A stretch of DNA of 64,000 bases from Ruegeria sp. HKCCD7303 (lineage in GTDB: Bacteria > Pseudomonadota > Alphaproteobacteria > Rhodobacterales > Rhodobacteraceae), in NCBI RefSeq assembly GCF_013111185.1, contig NZ_WVRE01000002.1, forward strand, positions 951,264 through 1,015,263, given 5' to 3'. Below, piece after piece: positions 53,971 through 60,947 of this stretch. Position 1 is the stretch's first letter. Each line of letters starts with the position of its first letter. A program made the translations under genes and the position numbers. The notes under the pieces are model-generated. The model had not been told where the DNA came from. It did no database searches and saw nothing but the letters and a program-made list of their open reading frames with translations.

Positions 53971-54355
53971 TTGTCAGGGGCATCGCCGCCGCCGCAGAGG
54001 TCGGGATAGAACCCGGCGCTCTGCCGACGATGCGGGAATCGACGAGATGATATTCGGAGTTGGTTCCGGGCCGGTTCACCGAACCTGCGTAGTAAACTTT
54101 TTCACCGACCGAAAAATTTTTGACGGCATCACCGATGTCAACAATCTCACCGGCGGCATCCCACCCCAATATATCTGGTGTCCCTCCAGTCGGAGCACGC
54201 CGCTGCCGGATTTTGGTATCCACAGGGTTGACTGAAATCGCCTCCACCTTCACCAGCAGATCATGTCCAGTCGCGGCGGGCTTATCGGCATCAAAGTCGA
54301 TCAATGCATCGGGTCGAACAATCGGGCCCGTCTCGGTATATCCGACAGCTTTCAT
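53971..54355 (-). pseudogene. Zinc-type alcohol dehydrogenase/quinone oxidoreductase, truncated by IS6
   Basis: The N-terminal roughly 128 residues of an MDR-family NADPH:quinone oxidoreductase (MKAVGYTETGP, VKVEAISVNPVDTKIRQ, ILGWDAAGEIVDIGD, SEYHLVD). The frame runs to AAAAMPLT and then enters the IS6 right end, so the NAD(P)-binding domain is lost. The missing half is not on the other side of the IS, implying deletion of adjacent DNA rather than simple insertion. Confidence 0.88.
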
Positions 54356-54376
54356 GGCGTGCTCCTTCTGGTCTGA

Positions 54377-54667
54377 TCAGCCGATGATGCTCATCTCGTT
54401 CAACGTGAACTCTTCGACAGCCCCATCGGTCGCTGCCATGTAGGCGGCCAGGTGCGGCGCACCCATATGCGTCTGCCACAATTCACGGCTTTCCCAGTTC
54501 TCATAGAACAAGAAATGCGCCGGGTTTTCGTTGTCCTGATGCAGATCGTAGTTGATACAGCCTTCTTCGGCCCGCGTGATGTCGATAAGCTTAAGAAGCT
54601 CGGTTTTTACCAGGTCGATCTTGTCAGGGTTGGCTTTGATGTTGGCGACGATGGTCAGCTTGGCCAT
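54377..54667 (-). CDS. Antibiotic-biosynthesis-monooxygenase-fold (ABM/YgiN-like) protein
   Basis: A 96-aa ferredoxin-like-fold protein of the ABM family: TIVANIKANPDKIDLVKTEL, then AEEGCINYDLHQDNENP and FLFYENWESRELWQTHMG, which match the conserved N, W and H positions. Such proteins act as small quinone monooxygenases or detoxifiers. The ATG at 54667 has AAAGGATG upstream. It lies upstream of the interrupted oxidoreductase and is divergent from the LysR gene, a common arrangement for a LysR-regulated quinone-stress pair. Confidence 0.88.
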   Translation of the reverse strand: MAKLTIVANIKANPDKIDLVKTELLKLIDITRAEEGCINYDLHQDNENPAHFLFYENWESRELWQTHMGAPHLAAYMAATDGAVEEFTLNEMSIIG

Positions 54668-54768
54668 TGGAATCATCCTTTGTTCGGTGTCGATGACGGC
54701 AATTTACGAACCCGCTTTTTCGGGATAAACGGCCATATACCAAAATCATAATCCGGAATTTACGGCCA

Positions 54769-55668
54769 ATGTTTATCGACAACCTGCGACTGTTCCTGAC
54801 CATTGCTGAGAAAGGCAGCCTCGTTGCAGCGGCGCGCGAATCCGGCCTATCCACAACAACTGTCTCCGAACGCTTGGCGGCTCTCGAAGCCTACTATGGC
54901 GTGGTTCTGCTCAACCGTACAACGCGTTCAATTAGCTTAACTGAGGAGGGCCGTACGCTTTTAGATGGAGCCAAGTCAGTTCTGAGCGAGGTTTTTGACC
55001 TCGAAACACGCATTCGCCACGGGGCCAACACGCTCTCTGGACCGATCCGCATCTCAGCACCTGTTGATCTTGGGCGTTCCATTATATCGCAGGCTATATC
55101 GACGTTCACTCAAGAGAACCCAGCCGTTTCCATCGAACTGTCTTTGTCCGACGGATACGTCGATCTAGTCGGTCAGGGATTTGATCTGGCAGTGCGCTTT
55201 GGCAACGTGACCGACTCCACTCTCAGGGTGCGAAGCCTCGGGGCCTTTCAGCGCCTCGTTTGTGCGGCACCGGCGTACCTAGAAAAGCATGGTAAACCGC
55301 AATCAGCTGACGATCTTGCAGATCATAATTGCCTCGTGATGCGCTTTGGCGAGACCTTGGACAACGTGTGGGACTTCGGCAAAGGGCCCAAGCGTCACCG
55401 GGTCACGGTTCGTGGAAGTCGGGTTGTAAATGACGGATGGCTCATTCGGTCTTGGGCGCTGGCCGGACACGGGATCGTCCTGAAATCAGAGTTGGATGTC
55501 GCTGAAGACATTCGCTCCGGAGCCCTGGTATCATTGCTTGAAGACGACTTACCTCCGCCAAATCCACTGCAGGTGATGTTCCCACCAGGGAGAGCACAGC
55601 CACGCCGGGTGACTGCATTCGCCGAACACCTTCGTGTCAAGGTGCGTGATCAGCGTAGTGAAAAGTAG
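54769..55668 (+). CDS. LysR-family transcriptional regulator
   Basis: A 299-aa LysR-type regulator. The N-terminal helix-turn-helix is clear (FLTIAEKGSLVAAARESGLSTTTVSERLAALE shortened: residues about 6-40), and the periplasmic-binding-like effector domain runs from about 90. Its effector is unknown. It is divergent from the monooxygenase-fold gene and the truncated oxidoreductase, its probable targets. Confidence 0.93.
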   Translation: MFIDNLRLFLTIAEKGSLVAAARESGLSTTTVSERLAALEAYYGVVLLNRTTRSISLTEEGRTLLDGAKSVLSEVFDLETRIRHGANTLSGPIRISAPVDLGRSIISQAISTFTQENPAVSIELSLSDGYVDLVGQGFDLAVRFGNVTDSTLRVRSLGAFQRLVCAAPAYLEKHGKPQSADDLADHNCLVMRFGETLDNVWDFGKGPKRHRVTVRGSRVVNDGWLIRSWALAGHGIVLKSELDVAEDIRSGALVSLLEDDLPPPNPLQVMFPPGRAQPRRVTAFAEHLRVKVRDQRSEK

Positions 55669-55999
55669 AGTTTTCTTCGAGGTATCAAGGCACCCCGCCA
55701 ACGCGATACTACATTAAGCTGCCGTTCGAATCGAGAGCAACAATGGCAGCAAAGTCCCGCGACTTGCTCATTGATGTATTAGGTCTCGCCGCGCTCAGCG
55801 TGAATGGCTGGTTTTCACGCCGCGCAGCGGCGCTGAGAATGATGCGGACGCGGCGATTTTCGTGCTGTGAGCGCGCGCAGCGAGAAATTGCAATGGCGGT
55901 CATGGGCTCGCTGCAGACGTTCGCTGCGCAGTGCATCAGTGACCGCTATGCGGACAAAGCGCTCGTTCATATCACGTTAACAAACCAAGCTGATCTTGG
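55669..55999. other. Intergenic stretch containing a 45-bp repeat
   Basis: About 330 bp between the LysR and SulP genes, both of which end here. It is a patchwork of short repeats (the 45-bp copy 2 and a GACCGCTATGCGGACAAAG element). Frames in it have no protein features. Confidence 0.5.
55912..55956. repeat. 45-bp repeat, copy 2
   Basis: Matches 31660-31704 at all but one position. The two copies are 24 kb apart and lie next to different genes, so the sequence is a mobile or multi-copy short element rather than part of a gene. Confidence 0.8.
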
Positions 56000-57718
56000 T
56001 CACTCGCTCGCTTCTGCAATGAGCGTTGTCCACGCATCGTGCTGGGACAAGAAAACCCTGCCGTTCAGTCCGTCGACAATATGAGACCGCTTGAGTCTGT
56101 CCATAACAGGACCCTTAACTTCGGACAGATGTAGGCCAACGCCAAGCTCCTTAAGGCGGTGATTGATTGCTTCGAGAGTTTCCAGCGCTGAGTAGTCCAC
56201 TTCGTTAACGGCAGAGAACATCAAAACAACATGTTTGACCTTCGTCCGCTCGGCAAGGCGACTGAAGATCAGTTCTTCCAGAAAGCCGGCGTTTACAAAG
56301 TAAAGGCTCTCGTCGATGCGCAACGTCAACACCGTGGGTGCGGTTTCGACATCGTGGCGCAGGACATTTCGAAAGTGCTCTGTCCCGGGCACGCGGCCCA
56401 ATTCCGCAACATGCGGTCGAGACGTCTTGTACAAATGCAAAAGTATTGAAATAGCCACTCCAGACGCGACGCCGACTTCAACACCCAGACTGAGCGTCAG
56501 CAAAACCGTTGCAGATACCGCGATGAAGTCCGCACGGGAAAAGTCCCATGTTCTGCGCAATATTGAAAAATCCACAAGGCTCAGAACCGCCACAATGATT
56601 GTGGCGGCCAACGTAGCGTTTGGCAGGAAGTACACCAATGGTGTCAACGCCAAGGCGGCGATCGCGAGGCCAAGCGCAGTATAGGCGCCAGCAGCAGGAG
56701 TTTCAGCGCCGGCATCGAAATTGACGACTGATCGCGCAAATCCCCCCGTGACCGGGTAGCCTCCTGTGAACGCTGCGCCGATATTGGCTGCGCCCAGTCC
56801 AATGAGTTCCTGGTCCGGATCGATCCGTTGACGTTTCTTGGCAGCCAAAGTTTGCGCGACTGAGACGGATTCGACAAAGCCAATCACTGAAATCAGAATC
56901 GCCGGAACCAACAGCGCTGCAAGCAAATCGGGCGCAAATCCTGGCAAAGTAAGCGGCGGCAGGCTTTGCGGGACTTCCCCAACGATTTCCACACCCATTT
57001 CGACAAGATCTAATGCCCAAACCGCAACCGTAGTAGCAACTACGGCGGCAACAGGTCCCGCCTTCGTCAGAATATCGGCAAGCGCCGCCGGGGCGCCTAG
57101 CCTCAATAGTCCGGGTTTTAACCAACGGCGGGCCCCAAAAAGGAAGGCCGTCGCACTGAGACCGATAACAAGCGTAACCCAATTCACCTCGTGCAAATGC
57201 GCAGCAATCGATGCGAGTATCTCGAACACTGTATGTCCGTGAGCATTGACACCCAAAATGTGCTTGAGTTGGCTGGCGGCGATCAAGATCCCGGATGCTG
57301 TGATAAAACCCGCAATCACCGGGTGGCTCAAAAAATTAGCCAGGAAGCCTAGCCGCAAGAACCCCAAAAGCAACAGGAAACCGCCAGAAAGAAATGCGAG
57401 GGTTAGTGCCGCAACCGCGTAGCCTGCCGTGCCTTGTTCAGCAACCTGACCGACCGCTGACGCTGTTAACAGTGAGACAACGGCAACCGGGCCAACGGCT
57501 AAGGCGCGACTGGTTCCAAATATTGCGTAAAGCAGAATTGGCGCGATGGATGCGTACAGCCCCGCTTCCGGTGGCAACCCAGCCAAGAGCGCGTAGGCCA
57601 AGGATTGGGGTATCAGCATGATGGTGACGATCACCGCCGCCATCAGATCGTTAGAGAGCTCCGCCCGTCCATAGCTGCGAGCCCAACTCAGAACCGGCAG
57701 ATATTGATTCGCCCGCAT
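56000..57718 (-). CDS. SulP-family anion permease with STAS domain
   Basis: A 572-aa SulP transporter: about 12 membrane helices with the family motifs (MLIPQSLAYALLAGLPPEAGLYAS, then GGYPVTGGFARS), and a C-terminal cytosolic STAS domain from about 450 (VLTLRIDESLYFVNA, VNEVDYSALETL). SulP proteins carry sulfate, bicarbonate or other anions. As the last gene of a sulfur operon, sulfate or sulfite export or import is the likeliest role. GGGAGG precedes the ATG. Confidence 0.93.
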   Translation of the reverse strand: MRANQYLPVLSWARSYGRAELSNDLMAAVIVTIMLIPQSLAYALLAGLPPEAGLYASIAPILLYAIFGTSRALAVGPVAVVSLLTASAVGQVAEQGTAGYAVAALTLAFLSGGFLLLLGFLRLGFLANFLSHPVIAGFITASGILIAASQLKHILGVNAHGHTVFEILASIAAHLHEVNWVTLVIGLSATAFLFGARRWLKPGLLRLGAPAALADILTKAGPVAAVVATTVAVWALDLVEMGVEIVGEVPQSLPPLTLPGFAPDLLAALLVPAILISVIGFVESVSVAQTLAAKKRQRIDPDQELIGLGAANIGAAFTGGYPVTGGFARSVVNFDAGAETPAAGAYTALGLAIAALALTPLVYFLPNATLAATIIVAVLSLVDFSILRRTWDFSRADFIAVSATVLLTLSLGVEVGVASGVAISILLHLYKTSRPHVAELGRVPGTEHFRNVLRHDVETAPTVLTLRIDESLYFVNAGFLEELIFSRLAERTKVKHVVLMFSAVNEVDYSALETLEAINHRLKELGVGLHLSEVKGPVMDRLKRSHIVDGLNGRVFLSQHDAWTTLIAEASE

Positions 57719-57730
57719 CGTTACCTCCCG

Positions 57731-58069
57731 CTACGCCGCAGTGCCTCGTAGTGCGCGCCACAGCGCTGCAGCGCGCTGACCGCTTCGGCAGTAGCCAAGG
57801 ACAGGCTCAGGCAGCTCTGCCAACGCCTTAGAAAATTCAATGTGGTTCGCTTCTGTTGCGCCGGAGTGTTTGACCGGCACATAGCGAGCTTGAAGACCTT
57901 GAGCCTTGGCGCAGTCTTGGATCTCGCCAAAGGTAGGCTGACCCTTTTCTTCGCCGTCAGGACGGACACAGATTAACGACCGAAATCCAAGCGTTTTGAC
58001 TTCCGCAAAGTCATCGGCCTCTAATTGGCCGCAAGTACTGAAGTCGTCGGAAATTTGGGTGATTTCCAT
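57731..58069 (-). CDS. DUF442/TIGR01244 sulfurtransferase-like (phosphatase-fold) protein
   Basis: A 112-aa protein matching the N-terminal domain of Blh (beta-lactamase hydrolase-like protein), which is a DUF442 domain with the CxxGxR loop GYCRSGQRAAA (Cys94) of rhodanese/dual-specificity folds. In Blh this is fused to the metallo-beta-lactamase domain; here it is a separate gene, 19 bp downstream of that partner. Predicted to act on sulfane sulfur. The ATG at 58069 has AAAGGATGAGAG upstream. Confidence 0.9.
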   Translation of the reverse strand: MEITQISDDFSTCGQLEADDFAEVKTLGFRSLICVRPDGEEKGQPTFGEIQDCAKAQGLQARYVPVKHSGATEANHIEFSKALAELPEPVLGYCRSGQRAAALWRALRGTAA

Positions 58070-58088
58070 CGCTCTCATCCTTTCAAAA

Positions 58089-58970
58089 TCAGAGTTTGTT
58101 GACCGGAATCTTGAGCATGGGGTTGCCGTCCACGTCCGTTGGCACCTCACCCGCACGCATATTTACCTGAAGTGATGGGATGATCAGCTTCGGCATTGCC
58201 AGCTGAGCATCTCGTTCTGTGCGGAACTTGACGAACTCTTCTTTTGATTTGCCACCGCCAACGTGGATGTTGTGGGCTTTCTCATCGCCGACAGTTGTTT
58301 CCCAGGCAATGTCCCGCCCGTTTGGTCCGTAGTCATGACACATGAAAAGTCGTGTTTCGTCCGGCAAGCTCAGGACTTTTTGAATGCTATCGTAAAGCGT
58401 TGCTGCATCGCCGCCTGGAAAATCTGCGCGCGCCGATCCCCCATCCGGCATGAACAAAGTATCGCCCACAAAAGCCGCATCCCCTGCAACATGTACCATG
58501 CAAGCCGGCGTATGGCCGGGGGTGTACATTGTGAACACCTGCATATTGCCAACCATGTACGCATCGCCGTCTTCGAAAAGCTGATCGAACTGGCTGCCAT
58601 CACGCTGGAACTCGGTACCTTCGTTGAAGACCTTTCCAAACGTGTCCTGCACGATCATGATTTTTGAACCAATGCCGATTTTTCCCCCAAGCTTTTCTTG
58701 GATATACGGCGCCGCACTCAAATGATCGGCGTGAACATGGGTCTCAATGATCCATTCCAAATTCAGATCTTGGCTTACGATCTGGCGGATGAGTTCGTCT
58801 GCGTGATCGTAAGTGATGCGCCCGGCAGCGTAATCAATGTCCATTACGCTGTCGACAATGGCACATGAGTTCGAGGTTGGATCCTTTACAATATAGCTGA
58901 TGGTGTTCGTTGCCTCATCGAAGAAGGCCTGAACGTCCGGCTTGATGTTTATGTTCGAGTGATACGTCAT
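58089..58970 (-). CDS. Metallo-beta-lactamase fold persulfide dioxygenase-like protein (Blh/ETHE1 type)
   Basis: A 293-aa metallo-beta-lactamase-fold protein of the Blh/ETHE1 group, which oxidises glutathione persulfide to sulfite and so removes toxic sulfide. Metal motif THVHADH at 77-83, further ligand His residues in TPGHTPACMVH and FMCHDYGP. Length is typical of the Blh C-terminal enzyme. Neighbours (DUF442, YeeE pair, SulP) all fit sulfide detoxification and sulfite handling. AGGAG precedes the ATG. Confidence 0.93.
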   Translation of the reverse strand: MTYHSNINIKPDVQAFFDEATNTISYIVKDPTSNSCAIVDSVMDIDYAAGRITYDHADELIRQIVSQDLNLEWIIETHVHADHLSAAPYIQEKLGGKIGIGSKIMIVQDTFGKVFNEGTEFQRDGSQFDQLFEDGDAYMVGNMQVFTMYTPGHTPACMVHVAGDAAFVGDTLFMPDGGSARADFPGGDAATLYDSIQKVLSLPDETRLFMCHDYGPNGRDIAWETTVGDEKAHNIHVGGGKSKEEFVKFRTERDAQLAMPKLIIPSLQVNMRAGEVPTDVDGNPMLKIPVNKL

Positions 58971-59006
58971 CTAACTTTACTCCTGAGAGTTTGAGGCAAT
59001 GGGTGA

Positions 59007-59435
59007 TTACGCCGCCGACTTAACAGGTCGCGCGAAAAGGAGCCTGCGCAGTACAAACCCGGCAAGAACGGCAACCAGAAAGAGAGCGACTTCCCAACGC
59101 CCGGTGCCAAGTGCCGGAATAGCAGCGCCGGGGCAGAAGCCTGCAATTCCCCAACCGACGCCAAAGAGAGCCGAACCACCAACCAGTCGCTTGTCTACGG
59201 CCGTCGCGCTTGGAATCTGAAAACGCCCGCCAAAGAGCGGCGTTGTTTGCCGCCAGGCAAGTCTGTAGCCGAAGAAAGTGACCAGGAGCGCACCACCCAT
59301 AACAAAGGCGAGGCTAGGATCCCACGTCCCGGCAATATCGAAGAAATTCAGAACTTTGGCCGGGTCCATCATGCCCGACACAGCGATGCCAATGCCAAAG
59401 ATCAGGCCAGTAAACAAAGCAAAAACAAGCTTCAT
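59007..59435 (-). CDS. YeeE/YedE-family membrane protein, second half
   Basis: A 142-aa membrane protein with four helices and the family motif VGWGIAGFCPGAAIPAL. Together with the preceding gene it makes a split YeeE/YedE (SoxT/PmpB-like) transporter of thiosulfate or other sulfur compounds. The ATG at 59435 lies 4 bp after the upstream partner's stop. Confidence 0.9.
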   Translation of the reverse strand: MKLVFALFTGLIFGIGIAVSGMMDPAKVLNFFDIAGTWDPSLAFVMGGALLVTFFGYRLAWRQTTPLFGGRFQIPSATAVDKRLVGGSALFGVGWGIAGFCPGAAIPALGTGRWEVALFLVAVLAGFVLRRLLFARPVKSAA

Positions 59436-59439
59436 TGCA

Positions 59440-59871
59440 TTAAACTCCAAAGACATGACGGATCAGGAAGACTGTGATTGCAGCTGTGACCATGAAGGTC
59501 GGCACTGCCACCAAGGAGCGAAAAGACAGCCGAGATAGTCCGCAAACACCATGCCCTGAAGTGCAGCCAGACCCGAGACTGGCGCCCAGGCCTACGATCA
59601 CGCCGCCGATCACGATCATAGTTGGGCTGACAGGTACCGTAAGTTCAGGCATCGCACCGGTTGCAGCATAGATCAGGCCCGGTGCGAGGATCATTCCCAC
59701 AACCAAAGCTGTTCGCCAGGCGAATTCCTCACGGTTTTCTGGGAATGCCAAACCGGACAAAATGCCCGTCGCACCCATGATGCGTCCAAGTCCGAGCATC
59801 AAAAGCACGGATCCAAGTCCAATTGCTAGCCCACCTCCAAATGAGGCGATCGGCGTAAACGCGGTTTCCAT
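59440..59871 (-). CDS. YeeE/YedE-family membrane protein, first half
   Basis: A 143-aa membrane protein with four helices and the YeeE motif GSGCTSGHGVCGLSR, whose Cys residues handle thiosulfate or persulfide during transport. Pairs with the gene 4 bp downstream. GGAG lies before the ATG. It is the first gene after the Crp/Fnr-type regulator, and a palindrome lies between them. Confidence 0.92.
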   Translation of the reverse strand: METAFTPIASFGGGLAIGLGSVLLMLGLGRIMGATGILSGLAFPENREEFAWRTALVVGMILAPGLIYAATGAMPELTVPVSPTMIVIGGVIVGLGASLGSGCTSGHGVCGLSRLSFRSLVAVPTFMVTAAITVFLIRHVFGV

Positions 59872-59929
59872 CAGGCGTCTCCGGTTGTTCGTGTTGCAAC
59901 CTGATTACCGACCGGTGCCTTGCTCTTCA

Positions 59930-59942
59930 GTGACAATGTCAC
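59930..59942. promoter_or_regulatory. GTGAC-N3-GTCAC palindrome between the regulator and the sulfur operon
   Basis: GTGAC-AAT-GTCAC is a perfect inverted repeat 59 bp upstream of the first yeeE ATG and just after the regulator gene. It resembles Crp/Fnr-family half-sites (GTGA/TCAC) but with shorter spacing. The adjacent regulator is the obvious candidate to bind it. Confidence 0.5.
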
Positions 59943-59955
59943 CCAACGCAAAAAT

Positions 59956-60627
59956 TCATGCGCTGTCCGCCAAACGCTCTAATTGAGGTTTGTTCTGGAG
60001 GGTAATCCGCCCTCTCGTCTGAAGGATAAGTCCGCGCTTTTGAAAATCGTTCAGTATGCGTGAAACGACCTCACGCGCTGTCCCTAATTCGTTGGCCAAA
60101 GCCTGATGCGTCGCCTGGATTTCAGAATGACCTTCTCCCAGCGCCAAAAGGCGCTCTGCCAGTCGAACGTCCATTCTGCCAAAGGCGACATCGTCGACCA
60201 CGCGCAGAAGATCAATCAACCGACGAGAATAGGCCGAGAAAACGAAGCCGCGAAAACTGTCTTCTTCAGCAGCCAGTCTATCAAAAGAGGTTTTTGGCAA
60301 TGTGATTGCCGTAACGTCGGTCTCGGCAATACCCTCAGCATTATAAGCTTCCTCGGACAGCATGCAGGCGGTGGTCAGCACACAGCTCTCTCCAGCTTCA
60401 ACACGATACAGCACGATTTCTCGCCCGGCATCAGAGCTTTGGGAAACGCGTATACGGCCGGCATGCAAAAACATCAGACTGTCCGGGATGTTGTCGGGTC
60501 CAAAAACTTGCTGGCCCTGCTTGTATGAAACCACGCGTGCTTCATGTAGAAGTTTATCCCTGACCCGCCGAGGTAGATTTCTCGTGCCAAGAAAGCTTTC
60601 GGTCCAATCTCCGACAGTTGTCTTCAA
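59956..60627 (-). CDS. Crp/Fnr-family regulator with a C-x5-C pair
   Basis: A regulator of about 223 aa: cNMP-binding-like domain (YKQGQQVFGPDNIPDSLMFLHAG) and a winged helix with recognition sequence GTAREVVSRILND, whose E-V-V-S-R matches the ExxSR motif of Fnr that contacts TTGAT. It lacks the N-terminal Fe-S cysteines; instead the beta-roll has ESCVLTTACML, two Cys five residues apart, a possible thiol or persulfide sensor. No ATG is available; a TTG at 60627 with AGGA upstream was chosen, and another TTG at 60690 is possible. It precedes the sulfur genes in the same direction. Confidence 0.85.
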   Translation of the reverse strand: MKTTVGDWTESFLGTRNLPRRVRDKLLHEARVVSYKQGQQVFGPDNIPDSLMFLHAGRIRVSQSSDAGREIVLYRVEAGESCVLTTACMLSEEAYNAEGIAETDVTAITLPKTSFDRLAAEEDSFRGFVFSAYSRRLIDLLRVVDDVAFGRMDVRLAERLLALGEGHSEIQATHQALANELGTAREVVSRILNDFQKRGLILQTRGRITLQNKPQLERLADSA

Positions 60628-60947
60628 TTTTTGTCCTATGCCCTGTGCGTTCGGTTCACTGGTTCCATACAAAGATGCGGTGGCACGCAATCTGGATCAA
60701 TGGCTCTCTTCGCTTTTCAGACGAGCTAGATCCGAGCATCGCCCAACATTGGCCAGCCCGACTGGCTATTAATGCGCGGCTCAGCTCTTTGGCCGCTTCG
60801 GGCTCAGAGCAGCCGTTTGCTGGGCTCTGTTCGAGTGACCCCTACGCGGACAAAACAGCCGCTTATGAATAGATAGCTTTTGGCAGTTTGGCTGGATAAA
60901 GTCCTAAGATTAAGAAATCAGTTTTGAAGCTTCAGGGATTTTCCAAA

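Noticed and set aside
53145..53978. 8-bp target duplication around the intact IS6 copies
   Set aside because: The flanks of all three full-length copies (21225, 30356, 53153) differ, so no duplication can be claimed.
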